From Streptomyces sp. NBC_01216 (lineage in GTDB: Bacteria > Actinomycetota > Actinomycetes > Streptomycetales > Streptomycetaceae): a DNA stretch of 64,000 nucleotides. The position numbers and the translations under genes are program-made. The DNA is taken from NCBI RefSeq assembly GCF_035994945.1, contig NZ_CP108677.1, positions 6,510,001-6,574,000 of the forward strand. Direction: 5' to 3'. Of the stretch, positions 55,401 through 63,708 are shown one piece after another. The stretch's first letter is position 1. Every line of letters starts with the position of its first letter. The notes under the pieces are model-generated. The model did not search any database. It was not told the DNA's origin and saw only the letters and a list, made by a program, of their open reading frames with translations.

Positions 55401-55603
55401 CGGGTACCGACGGCGGACGGGTGCCTGCGTGACCTCATGAACCGGCTCCGGAGGGTGAGGAGAAGGGCTGGGGAGGGGCGACGGCGTGCAGCCTACTGCG
55501 GGGGGCGTTCCCGGGGCGGCACCGCCGGGCCCTTCCCGGCTCCGCGGTCGGGCACGGGTGACTGTGGGGTCACGGCGGGTGCCCGACTGTCCGTGTAGGC
55601 CGG

Positions 55604-55609
55604 TAGGGT
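55604..55609 (+). promoter_or_regulatory. -10 element of a probable leaderless promoter for ung
   Basis: TAGGGT ends eight bases before GTG 55618, and no Shine-Dalgarno sequence is present, so transcription would start at or next to the initiation codon. The -35 is not clear. Confidence 0.4.
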
Positions 55610-55617
55610 GACGGACC

Positions 55618-56295
55618 GTGGCAGCACGACCGTTGAGAGAACTTGTGGAGCCCGGCTGGGCCGAGGCGTTGGCGCCGGTGGCCGAACGCGTGGCGGCGAT
55701 GGGCGAATTCCTGCGCGCGGAGATCGCGGCCGGCAGAACCTACCTCCCGGCCGGGCAGCACGTGCTGCGCGCCTTCCAGCAGCCGTTCGACGAGGTGCGG
55801 GTGCTGATCGTGGGCCAGGACCCCTACCCGACGCCGGGTATGGCCATCGGGCACAGCTTCGCCGTCGCTCCGGACGTGCGGCAGCTGCCGGGCAGTCTGG
55901 AGAACATCTACCGGGAGCTCCACACCGACCTGGGTCTCCCGCGTCCTTCGAACGGCGATCTGACCCCGTGGACCCGGCAGGGCGTCCTCCTGCTCAACCG
56001 TGCGCTCACCACGGCGCCGCGGAAGCCCGGGGCGCATCGGGGTGCCGGCTGGGAGGCCGTGACGGAGCAGGCCATCCGGGCGCTCGCCGCCCGGGGCAAG
56101 CCGCTCGTGTCCGTCCTCTGGGGGCGCGACGCCCGCAACGCGCGGCCGCTGCTCGGGGACCTGCCGGCCGTGGAGTCGGCGCACCCTTCCCCGATGTCGG
56201 CCGACCGGGGCTTCTTCGGCTCCCGCCCGTTCAGTCGCACCAACGAACTCCTGGTCCGGCAGGGTGCCCAGCCCGTCGACTGGCGTCTGCCGTAG
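55618..56295 (+). CDS. ung: Family 1 uracil-DNA glycosylase
   Basis: A 225-residue UDG. It has the water-activating motif GQDPYP (D68), the uracil-binding [47 protein letters not shown] and the DNA-intercalating loop [20 protein letters not shown]. It removes uracil from DNA at the start of base-excision repair. GTG 55618 gives the normal family length. Confidence 0.96.
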   Translation: MAARPLRELVEPGWAEALAPVAERVAAMGEFLRAEIAAGRTYLPAGQHVLRAFQQPFDEVRVLIVGQDPYPTPGMAIGHSFAVAPDVRQLPGSLENIYRELHTDLGLPRPSNGDLTPWTRQGVLLLNRALTTAPRKPGAHRGAGWEAVTEQAIRALAARGKPLVSVLWGRDARNARPLLGDLPAVESAHPSPMSADRGFFGSRPFSRTNELLVRQGAQPVDWRLP

Positions 56296-56477
56296 CCGCC
56301 CGGCATGTAGCCGCCCGGCATCCGGAGGGGCCGGGAGCGTCCGGCATCCGGGTGCGCCACCGGCGCGCCTCCCTTGCTCCCGCCCCCGGGCGTCCCGGCA
56401 GGCTCCATGAGGCGGCCCCCGGGCGTCGGTCGCCCCAGGCCCGCCCCTTCGCCGGCGTCCGGGGCCCGCCGCCGGGA

Positions 56478-57563
56478 TCAGGCGATCACGGCGGCCCGCA
56501 CGCAGAGCACGTCCGGCAGGTGTGCGGCGAGCTGCTGCCAGGTGTCGCCGTCGTCCGCGCTCGCGTACACCTCGCCGTTGCGGTTGCCGAAGTAGATGCC
56601 CGCCGGGTCCCCGTCGTCCGCGCACATCGCGTCCCGCAGCACGGTGCCGTAGTGCTCCCCCTCGGGCAGCCCGGTGGAGAGCGGCTCCCAGCCGGCGCCC
56701 GCGTCGTTCGTGCGGTAGACACGGCAGCGACGCCCCGCGGGCACCCGGTCGGAGTCGGCGTTGATGGGGAAGACGTAGGCCGTGCCGGCGCGATGGGGGT
56801 GGGCCACGACGGCGAAGCCGAAGTCGGAGGGGAGCCCGGCCCCGATGTCGGTCCACCGGCCGCCCGCGTCGTCGCTGCGGAAGACACCCCAGTGGTTCTG
56901 GAGATAGAGCCGGTCCGGATCGTCGGCGTCCTGCGCGATCTTGTGCACGCACTGTCCGAACTCCGGGTCGGGGTCGGGCAGGAAGACCGCCGAGACACCG
57001 GTGTTGGAAGGCGCCCAGCTCTCTCCGCCGTCCCGCGAGCGGAACACGCCGGCCGTCGAGACCGCGACCGTCACCTGGTCGGGATCACGCCGGTCGGTGA
57101 CGACCGTGTGCACGGCCTCACCGCCGCCGCCGGGTACCCACCGGTCCCGGGTCGGGTGCTCCCAGAGCGGGCGCACCAGTTCGAAGGACTCCCCGCCGTC
57201 CTCGGACCGGAACAACGCGGCCGGCTCCGTGCCCGCGTACACCACGTCGGGGGAGTGGGCCGGCGCCGGATGCAGCTGCCACACCCGCTCCAGCGAAGCC
57301 CCGGTGTCCCGGGGGAACTTGACCGCCGGGCGCGGGGGCTCGGTCCAGGTGGCCCCGAAGTCGTCGGAGTGGAACACCGAGGGACCCCAGTGGGCGCTGT
57401 CGCCCCCGACGAGCAGCCGCGGAGTGGGGCGCCGGGTGTCGATGCCGATCGAGTAGACCGCCTGCGCGTTGAACCGGGGTTCGCCGAACTCCCATCGGCC
57501 GGCGCGCCTGCGGCCGACGAACAGGCCCTTGCGGGTACCTACGGTGAGCAGTACGTCGGGCAT
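56478..57563 (-). CDS. BNR-repeat (sialidase/VPS10-like) beta-propeller protein
   Basis: A 361-residue propeller with repeated Asp-box motifs: FHSDDFGATWTEP, FRSEDGGESFELV, FRSRDGGESWAPS, FRSDDAGGRWTDI, YRTNDAGAGWEPL and YASADDGDTWQQL. The N-terminus is MPDVLLTVGTRKGLFVGRR, without a signal peptide. Such proteins are often annotated as exo-alpha-sialidases or WD40/YVTN repeat proteins, but no sialidase arginine triad is evident, so a binding or scaffold role is as likely. ATG 57563 follows GGAGGGA. Confidence 0.82.
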   Translation of the reverse strand: MPDVLLTVGTRKGLFVGRRRAGRWEFGEPRFNAQAVYSIGIDTRRPTPRLLVGGDSAHWGPSVFHSDDFGATWTEPPRPAVKFPRDTGASLERVWQLHPAPAHSPDVVYAGTEPAALFRSEDGGESFELVRPLWEHPTRDRWVPGGGGEAVHTVVTDRRDPDQVTVAVSTAGVFRSRDGGESWAPSNTGVSAVFLPDPDPEFGQCVHKIAQDADDPDRLYLQNHWGVFRSDDAGGRWTDIGAGLPSDFGFAVVAHPHRAGTAYVFPINADSDRVPAGRRCRVYRTNDAGAGWEPLSTGLPEGEHYGTVLRDAMCADDGDPAGIYFGNRNGEVYASADDGDTWQQLAAHLPDVLCVRAAVIA

Positions 57564-57694
57564 GGCCGATCCCTCCAGGACGTCGTTGTCACGGATACGG
57601 GCCAGTCTGCCCCCGGCCACTGACAGTGGCGCCCGGAACGGCGTCCCCCCAGGTGGGGCGCGTGTGTCTCGCCCGGCCCGGGGGCGCCGGGGCC

Positions 57695-58777
57695 TCAGAT
57701 CGCCCAGGCGTACTGCTCCGGGGTGTGCGTCGCTGAACCCAGCTCGCGCGCGGCCCGGCGCGCCCAGGAGGCGTCGCGCAGCAGCTCGCGGCCGAGCAGT
57801 ACGGCGTCCGCCCGGCCGTCGGCGATGATCTTCTCGGCCTGCCGGCTGTCCGTGATGAGGCCCACGGCGGCGACGGGCAGCCCGGTCTCCGCCTTCACCC
57901 GGGTCGCGAACGGCACCTGGTAGCCGGGGCCGACCGGGATCCGGGCCGGGCCGCCGTTGCCGCCGCTCGACACGTCGAGGAGGTCGACCCCGTGCGCGCG
58001 CAGCAGCCGCGCGAAGCGGACGGTCTCGTCCGGGGTCCAGCCCTGTTCCTCCAGCCAGTCCGTGGCCGAGACGCGGAAGAAGAGCGGCAGCTCCGCGGGC
58101 CACACGGCGCGCACGGCGTCGACCACCTGGAGGGCGAAGCGGGTCCGGTTCTCGAAGGAGCCGCCGTACTCGTCCGTGCGGTGGTTGCTGTGCGGGGAGA
58201 GGAACTCCCCGATGAGATAGCCGTGCGCGCCGTGCACCTCGACGACCTCGAACCCGGCCGCCAGGGCGCGCCGGGCGGCGTCCGCGAAGTGGTCGACGAT
58301 CTCCCGGATCCCCTCGGCGGTCAGCTCGGTCGGCACGGTGTGGCCCTCGGCGAACTCGAGGGGGCTGGGGCCGACGGGCTGCCAGCCGTGGCCGTCCTCG
58401 GGTACCGGGCCGCGGCCCTCCCAGGGTCGGCGGGTGGCCGCCTTCCGGCCCGCGTGACCGAGCTGGATCCCCGGCACGGTGCCGTGTTCCTTGAGGAAGG
58501 CCGTGATCCGGCGCAGCGCCGCGGCCTGGGTGTCGTTCCAGATGCCGAGGTCGGCGGGGCTGATCCGGCCTTCGGGGGAGACGGCCGTGGCCTCGACCAG
58601 GATCAGCCCGGTGCCGCCGGTGGCGCGGGAGGCGTAGTGGGCGAAGTGCCAGTCGCCGGAGACTCCCGTGTCCGGGCCGGTCGCGGCGGCCGAGTACTGG
58701 CACATCGGGGCCATCCACACGCGGTTCGGGATGGTCACTGACCGCAGGGTGTACGGCTCGAACAGGGCGACGCTCAT
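57695..58777 (-). CDS. NADH:flavin oxidoreductase, Old Yellow Enzyme (YqjM-like)
   Basis: A 360-residue FMN-dependent ene-reductase: LRSVTIPNRVWMAPMCQYSA (with the YqjM-type Cys), GIQLGHAGRKAATRRPWEG, VEVHGAHGYLIGEFLSPHSN (FMN and substrate His pair), HRTDEYGGSFENRTRF and AVGLITDSRQAEKII. It reduces activated alkenes, quinones or nitroesters. It is divergent from an ArsR-family regulator, with an inverted repeat between them, and so probably induced by an electrophile. Confidence 0.92.
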   Translation of the reverse strand: MSVALFEPYTLRSVTIPNRVWMAPMCQYSAAATGPDTGVSGDWHFAHYASRATGGTGLILVEATAVSPEGRISPADLGIWNDTQAAALRRITAFLKEHGTVPGIQLGHAGRKAATRRPWEGRGPVPEDGHGWQPVGPSPLEFAEGHTVPTELTAEGIREIVDHFADAARRALAAGFEVVEVHGAHGYLIGEFLSPHSNHRTDEYGGSFENRTRFALQVVDAVRAVWPAELPLFFRVSATDWLEEQGWTPDETVRFARLLRAHGVDLLDVSSGGNGGPARIPVGPGYQVPFATRVKAETGLPVAAVGLITDSRQAEKIIADGRADAVLLGRELLRDASWARRAARELGSATHTPEQYAWAI

Positions 58778-58811
58778 GGAGGACTCCGTCTCAGGGGGCC
58801 TGATGGATGCT

Positions 58812-58834
58812 CGTACGATACTCGTCGTAGTACG
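58812..58834. promoter_or_regulatory. Inverted repeat between OYE and ArsR-family genes
   Basis: CGTAC (58812-58816) and GTACG (58830-58834) flank a 13-base centre that continues the dyad imperfectly (CGTACGATAC versus TCGTAGTACG). It lies 35 bases upstream of the OYE start. Candidate operator of the divergent ArsR-type regulator. Confidence 0.45.
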
Positions 58835-58906
58835 GCGACTGTCAAACTACGAGGGATCTCGTACCATGGAGGGTCAGGACGCCCCGGACGAAGTGGAGCC
58901 GCCGCT

Positions 58907-59281
58907 GTGACGACCGCGACCAACCCCCGGGCCCTCGCCCACCCCGAGCGGGACGAGATCCGCCTGGAGGGTGTGCTGCACGCGCTTTCGGACGCGGTGC
59001 GACTGCGGATCGTCAGCGAGATGGCGCGCGAGGGAACCGAACTGAGCTGCTCCTTCTTCGACCTCCCGGTGACGAAGTCGACGACCACGCACCACTTCCG
59101 GGTGTTGCGTGAGAGCGGCGTCATCCAGCAGATCTACCGGGGCACGGCCAAACTGAACGCGCTGCGTCGCGACGATCTGGACGCGCTCTTCCCGGGCCTC
59201 CTGGGCAGCGTGCTGGAGGCCGCGTCCCGCCAGTCCGACCGCCTCGGCGACCCGTGGCCGCCCGCCCCCGGCTCCCGGTGA
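58907..59281 (+). CDS. ArsR-family helix-turn-helix regulator
   Basis: A 124-residue winged-helix protein: VLHALSDAVRLRIVSEMARE, then SCSFFDLPVTKSTTTHHFRV and LRESGVIQQIYRG. It lacks obvious metal-binding motifs; the Cys in ELSCSFFD might be redox- or electrophile-reactive. Members next to Old Yellow Enzymes usually repress the neighbouring oxidoreductase. GTG 58907 is chosen. Confidence 0.86.
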   Translation: MTTATNPRALAHPERDEIRLEGVLHALSDAVRLRIVSEMAREGTELSCSFFDLPVTKSTTTHHFRVLRESGVIQQIYRGTAKLNALRRDDLDALFPGLLGSVLEAASRQSDRLGDPWPPAPGSR

Positions 59282-59498
59282 CACGCGCCCGACACCGTCG
59301 GCCGGGACCCGACCACCGCCAGGAGGTCTTCCGTGTGCGGTCCGCCCGCCGACCGTGACGGGCACCGCGCGGGGCCGGCGGGCGGAGGGGCAGGGCCGCC
59401 CGGCCGATAATCGATCTTGTGGTGGTCGGAAGGGCGCGTCCGCGCACGAGAACCGGCAGGGGCCGGGGCGCGACCGTGATCGAGGTGCGGGGGTTGGT

Positions 59499-60521
59499 GT
59501 GGGTCTGCCGGGGACGTCGAACCATGACGTGGCGCGAGAGGACAGGTTCGACTGGTTCTGCGAGGCCGTGTCCAGCGAGGTCATGCCGGTGACGCTCAGC
59601 AGCCGGCACCCGGCCGGTTTCCGGGCCGGGATCACGGACGTGGACCTCGGCGTGCTCCGGCTGTCGTCCGTGGCCTGCTCACCGGTGCTCTCCCGGCGCA
59701 CCCCGGCGCACATCCGGCGCGGCGACCCCGAGAACCTGCAGCTCGCGCTCATCACCCGAGGCGTGTTCAGGATCTCCCAGCGGGGCAGCGAATCCGTGAT
59801 CTCCGGCGGGCTCGTCCTCACGGACACCTCCCGCCCGAGCGAGGGCGCCTGTGCCGACGGTCAGGTCGAGACGGTGATGCTGCAGATTCCCCGTGCGTCC
59901 CTCGCACTGCGACCGGACCGTGTGGACCGCCTCCTCGCGCGGAACCTGACCGCGGACACCGGCTCCGGCGCGATCCTCGCCGGCTTCCTGACGACCCTGC
60001 TCGCGCACGCCTCGCCCTGCGGCCCCCAGGAGCTGCGCGCGATGGGATCCGTAGCCCTCGAACTGGCCACCGCCTGTCTCGCGCAGCAGCTCGGCGACCC
60101 CGGGCTGGCGCCGGCCGAGGCACGTGCGCAGGAGGCACGGCAGCGTGTCCACCGCTTCATCGAGAACAACCTCGGCGACCCGGACCTGACACCCCAGGCG
60201 ATCGCCGACCGGCACGGCATCTCCCTGCGCACCCTCCACACCCTCTTCGGAGACCAGCCGCTCACCGTCGCGGCGCACATCCGCCGGAGCCGCCTGGAGC
60301 GCGCCCACGCCGACCTCGCCCGCGCCGAGCTGGGCACTCACCCCGTCCAGGCGATAGCGGCACGCTGGGGCTTCTCCAGCGCCACCGCGTTCAGCCGGGC
60401 CTTCCGCGAAGCCTTCGGCCTCACCCCCACCGAACACCGCGCGCTCCACAGGGCCGCCCCCGCACGCGACGCACAGCAACCCCGCACGGCACGCACACCA
60501 CCGGGCGCCGCCCGAACGTAG
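59499..60521 (+). CDS. AraC-family transcriptional regulator (AraC_binding_2 type)
   Basis: A ~340-residue regulator. The N-terminal region matches the AraC_binding_2 type (DRFDWFCEAVSSEVMPVTLS, LQLALITRGVFRISQRGSES). The C-terminal helix-turn-helix is PDLTPQAIADRHGISLRTLH, then VQAIAARWGFSSATAFSRAF and REAFGLTPTEHR. GTG 59499 is the best start because the family usually begins just before RxDWF; the upstream in-frame extension is Arg/Gly-rich and unlike the family. It is 142 bp upstream of the secreted lectin, which may be a target. Confidence 0.83.
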   Translation: MGLPGTSNHDVAREDRFDWFCEAVSSEVMPVTLSSRHPAGFRAGITDVDLGVLRLSSVACSPVLSRRTPAHIRRGDPENLQLALITRGVFRISQRGSESVISGGLVLTDTSRPSEGACADGQVETVMLQIPRASLALRPDRVDRLLARNLTADTGSGAILAGFLTTLLAHASPCGPQELRAMGSVALELATACLAQQLGDPGLAPAEARAQEARQRVHRFIENNLGDPDLTPQAIADRHGISLRTLHTLFGDQPLTVAAHIRRSRLERAHADLARAELGTHPVQAIAARWGFSSATAFSRAFREAFGLTPTEHRALHRAAPARDAQQPRTARTPPGAART

Positions 60522-60663
60522 ATTCACTTGCTGCCGGGGCCGCCGCCTCAGCGTGAGCGCGGCCACGGGGGTGTCAGCGCAGACGGGGGACCGGTTCCCC
60601 GGGGCGGCCTCCCGGCGTCAGCTCATGCCGGCCGCCAGGCCGGAGACCACGAAGGAACCGCAC

Positions 60664-61161
60664 ATGATTCGCAAGGTATCGTCGGCGCTCGTCGCCCTGA
60701 TGGCCCTCATCGGCTTCAGCTTCCTCAGCACCGCTCCGGCCCAGGCGGCCGGGGGGACCCGTCTCTACAGCCTGGGTGCCTGCGCCACACCGGAAGGCAA
60801 CAGCACGGCCAACGGCGCCGTCGTCACTCTGTGGTCCTGCACCGGAAGCCCGCTCCAGAACTGGCACTGGAGAGGAATGTTCCTCGTCCACGACGCGAGC
60901 GGCAAGTGTCTGACACCCCGCGGCAACGCCTCGGGTACCAACGGCGCCGTCCTGACCCTGTGGACCTGTGACTTCAACTCGCTTGAGAGCCCTCAGCGTT
61001 TCGACACCGGGTTCGACCAGTACAACGACCGCATGCGGACCCTGAACGGGACCAAGTGCATCACCCTCAAGGGCAACTCGCGCGCCAGCGGCACGTGGCT
61101 GACCCTGTGGACCTGCAACCCCGAGTGGAACCTGGCGCAGTCCTGGCAGATATCCCTGTAG
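60664..61161 (+). CDS. Secreted ricin-type beta-trefoil lectin
   Basis: A 165-residue protein with a Sec signal (ALVALMALIGFSFLSTAPAQ, cleavage after AQA) and one beta-trefoil domain. Three repeats end in the QxW-like or LWxC pattern: NGAVVTLWSCTGSPLQNWHW, NGAVLTLWTCDFNSLESPQR and GTWLTLWTCNPEWNLAQSWQ. It would bind galactose- or xylan-type sugars, with no catalytic domain attached. ATG 60664 follows GAAGGA. Lone small secreted trefoils are uncommon compared with those fused to hydrolases. Confidence 0.87.
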   Translation: MIRKVSSALVALMALIGFSFLSTAPAQAAGGTRLYSLGACATPEGNSTANGAVVTLWSCTGSPLQNWHWRGMFLVHDASGKCLTPRGNASGTNGAVLTLWTCDFNSLESPQRFDTGFDQYNDRMRTLNGTKCITLKGNSRASGTWLTLWTCNPEWNLAQSWQISL

Positions 61162-61181
61162 TCCTGTCCCCAGCGCAGAGC

Positions 61182-61218
61182 GACGGGGGCGCGCGGCCCA
61201 GGACCGCGCGCCCCCGTC
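61182..61218. terminator. Bidirectional terminator between the lectin and FprA-like genes
   Basis: A perfect 15-bp stem GACGGGGGCGCGCGG / CCGCGCGCCCCCGTC with a 7-base loop, 20 bases after the lectin stop and 33 bases from the end of the convergent oxidoreductase gene. Confidence 0.8.
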
Positions 61219-61251
61219 CTCGCGCCACCGGTCCGTGCACGGACGCCGCGG

Positions 61252-62607
61252 CTATCCGCCGCCGGCGCCGCCCGCCGCCGCCCGCAGGCCCGCCCAGTCC
61301 GGGATCTTCACCGGTCCCCGGCCCAGCGAACGGCCCAGCTCCGACTCGGCGCGCTCGATGGCCAGCCAGCCCGGCCAGGCGACCGGCTCGTGACCGAGGT
61401 CGCGCAAGGCGGCGAGCGGGTCGGCGGCCACCGGCCGGGCGGCGAGGGCGGGGGCGTCGGTCAGCAGCGCGTCCACCGTCTCCTTGGCGCACGAGCGATT
61501 GGTGCCGATCACGCCGGTGGGGCCGCGCTTGATCCAGCCCGCCACGTACTCGCCCAGGGACGGGACGCCGTCCCGCAGCACCCGGCCCGCGAGGTGCGGG
61601 ACCGTGCCCCCGGTCTCGTCGAAGGGCAGCCCGGCAAGAGCGACCCCCCGGTACCCCACGGCCCGCAGGACCAGCTGTGCCTCGATCTCCTCGTACCGCC
61701 CCGTGCCCCGGACACTTCCGTCACCGGCCGGCTCGGTCCGCTCGAACCGCACCGCGGCGACCCGGCCGTCCTCGCCGAGCAGTTCCACCGGCCGCAGGAA
61801 GAACCGCAGCGTGAGACGGCGCTCACCGGCCGAGGGCGGCTCGGCCTGTGCCCATCCGCGGACGACCTCCAGATTCCTTCGGTTGGCGGCCGGCAGCCCC
61901 GAAGGGTCGACGAACGAGGGGTCCAGGGCCAGTTCGGCGGCGTCCACCCCGACCCGCACCCCCGAGAGGGAACCCAGCTCCCGCAGTTCCTTCGTGGTGA
62001 ACCGGGCCTGGCCCGGACCGCGCCGCCCCACCATGTGCACCGCCCGCACGCGACTGGTGCCGAGTGCCGACAGCGCCCGCTGCGGCACGTCCGTCCCCCA
62101 CAGCTCGTCCGGGGCGCGGGCGAGGATCCTGGTGACGTCCACCGCCACGTTCCCGGCCCCGATCACGACCGCCGAACGGGCGTCGAGGCCGAAACCGTCG
62201 GTCGCGGCGTCGGGGTGCGCGCTGTACCAGGACACGAACTCGGTGGCCGAGTGGCTGCCCGCCAGGTCCTCGCCGGGCACCCCGAGGCGCCGGTCCCGCG
62301 CCGCGCCCACGCAGTACACGACGGCGTGGTAGAGCCCGAGGAGCCGCGCGGGCGCCAGCCCGTGGGCACCGGCCTCCACGTTGCCGAGGAACCTGATCCG
62401 CTCGTCCTCCAGGACCGACCGGAGGTTCCGCTGGAGCGACTTGATCTTCTCGTGGTCGGGTGCGACACCGTAGCGCACCAGCCCGAACGGGCAGGGCAGC
62501 CGGTCCAGGACGTCCACCCGCACGTCGGGCACCCGCGACTGCCGGACCAGCGCCTGGGCGGTGTAGACCCCGCTGGGCCCGGACCCGACGACAGCGACAC
62601 GAAGCAC
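61252..62607 (-). CDS. FprA-type ferredoxin/adrenodoxin-NADP+ reductase
   Basis: A 451-residue FAD/NADPH oxidoreductase: LRVAVVGSGPSGVYTAQALV (FAD dinucleotide fold), LPCPFGLVRYGVAPDHEKIK, FLGNVEAG, AVVIGAGNVAVDVTRILARA (NADPH fold), VGRRGPGQARFTTKELREL, and the C-terminal GWIKRGPTGVIGTNRSCAKE. These are signatures of mycobacterial FprA and adrenodoxin reductase, which pass electrons from NADPH to ferredoxin, for example for P450s. GTG 62607 follows GGAAGGGG; the longer in-frame reading upstream runs into the MITE-like repeat and is rejected. Confidence 0.9.
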   Translation of the reverse strand: MLRVAVVGSGPSGVYTAQALVRQSRVPDVRVDVLDRLPCPFGLVRYGVAPDHEKIKSLQRNLRSVLEDERIRFLGNVEAGAHGLAPARLLGLYHAVVYCVGAARDRRLGVPGEDLAGSHSATEFVSWYSAHPDAATDGFGLDARSAVVIGAGNVAVDVTRILARAPDELWGTDVPQRALSALGTSRVRAVHMVGRRGPGQARFTTKELRELGSLSGVRVGVDAAELALDPSFVDPSGLPAANRRNLEVVRGWAQAEPPSAGERRLTLRFFLRPVELLGEDGRVAAVRFERTEPAGDGSVRGTGRYEEIEAQLVLRAVGYRGVALAGLPFDETGGTVPHLAGRVLRDGVPSLGEYVAGWIKRGPTGVIGTNRSCAKETVDALLTDAPALAARPVAADPLAALRDLGHEPVAWPGWLAIERAESELGRSLGRGPVKIPDWAGLRAAAGGAGGG

Positions 62608-62749
62608 GCCCGCACCCCTTCCCGCCGCGGTGAGTTCCGCCGAGAGGCTTCCAGCATCGCACTCGGCGGCCTCCCGGGGGAGGGTCCGGACGGCGGCGAC
62701 CACCCGTCGGGAGGACGGTGCCCGCGCCACCGTCCGGTGCCCCTCGCCC

Positions 62750-62923
62750 CTGAACGCCTGTCGGGTGGCCTCTGGCCCGGCGGTCACGCCCCGGCGCGCA
62801 CACTGCCGGCGCTGCCGACAAGTCCCCGTCGCTCCGCTACAGCGGCACTCCATCCCGGCGCCTTGGAATCGCACGCACCGGACCGTGTCCGTCTGTCGAC
62901 CGAAGACCACCCGACAGGCTCTG
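62750..62923. mobile_element. MITE-like inverted-repeat element, copy B (inverted relative to copy A)
   Basis: A ~174-base element whose reverse complement aligns with copy A at 23673-23833. The terminal repeats are GCCTGTCGGGTGGCCTCTGG on the left and, inverted, GAGCCTGTCGGGTGGTCTTC on the right, with shared blocks GTGCGTGCGATTCCA and GGGCGTGACCGCC. CTGA occurs directly at both borders (62750-62753 and 62921-62924). The centre differs from copy A, as expected for an old, diverged non-coding element. Confidence 0.7.
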
Positions 62924-62946
62924 AGCGGCACGCGCGTCCGGGCGTC

Positions 62947-63579
62947 TCACTGCGACGGCGTGAACGGCGGGCCGTCGGGCGGGCCCCCGTCCGGAGGCGT
63001 GCCCAGCTCCCAGTCCAGTCCGTACCGCTGGAACAGTTCCGCGCGCAGCCGGCTCGCCGGCATCGGGGCCCCCGGCAACAGCACCCCGACGACGGCGCCC
63101 ATCAGCAGCGCCCGCAGCAGCGGGTAGTCGGTGTCAGGGTCGGCCGATCCGTATCGCTCCATGGTGTCGCGCAGGAGTGCCGCGAGCCGCTGCTGTTCCG
63201 GGCACCGCACGAAACCCTCGGCCTGGAGGATCAGGGCCATGTGCGTGCGCATCAGTACGGGCCGGTCCACCGCCAGGCCGAGCACCGCGTCGATCGCCCG
63301 GGCCAGTCGTTCCCGGCCGTCCCGCGCACGCGGCTCGCGCTCCAGCGCCTCCTCCAGCGTCAGATGCATCAGCCGGTGCACCGCCGACTGGAGCAGTTGG
63401 CGCTTCCCCGGGAAGTAGTACGAGATCAGCCCGCGCGCCGCACCGGCCCGCTCCGCGATGTCCCCCAGGGTGGTCGCCTCGTAGCCACGCTCCGAGACGA
63501 GTTCGACGGTGGCCTGCAGCAGCCGCTCGCGCGAACGCCGTCGAAGCTCTTCATTGACCGATGCGCTACGCGGGGACAT
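62947..63579 (-). CDS. TetR-family transcriptional regulator
   Basis: A 210-residue regulator. The helix-turn-helix is ERLLQATVELVSERGYEATT, then LGDIAERAGAARGLISYYFP, followed by a ligand domain (AIDAVLGLAVDRPVLMRTHM, PLLRALLMGAVVGVLLPGAP). ATG 63579 is preferred because AGGAG lies eight bases upstream; ATG 63612 is the longer alternative. The target is not obvious; the nearest downstream genes are the FprA-like reductase and the mobile repeat. Confidence 0.87.
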   Translation of the reverse strand: MSPRSASVNEELRRRSRERLLQATVELVSERGYEATTLGDIAERAGAARGLISYYFPGKRQLLQSAVHRLMHLTLEEALEREPRARDGRERLARAIDAVLGLAVDRPVLMRTHMALILQAEGFVRCPEQQRLAALLRDTMERYGSADPDTDYPLLRALLMGAVVGVLLPGAPMPASRLRAELFQRYGLDWELGTPPDGGPPDGPPFTPSQ

Positions 63580-63708
63580 GCTGGACTCCTGCGTTGACTG
63601 GCTCCCGGCCAATATACTCAGCGCGGTCCGCTGTCGTGCCTTCGTGGCCGGCCGGCGGGGCTGCCGTCTGTTCTGGGCGACGCGGGGGATCGTCCAGAAC
63701 AGGCGGTT

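Noticed and set aside
56478..58718. A single 746-codon reading spanning the BNR protein and most of the Old Yellow Enzyme gene
   Set aside because: The upstream two thirds are out of frame with OYE and low-complexity; the BNR protein has its own start at 57563 with a good RBS, and OYE its own frame.
61252..62931. An extended start for the FprA-like reductase inside the mobile repeat
   Set aside because: The extra ~100 residues are encoded by the MITE-like element and have no similarity to FprA; GTG 62607 has a good RBS and gives family length.
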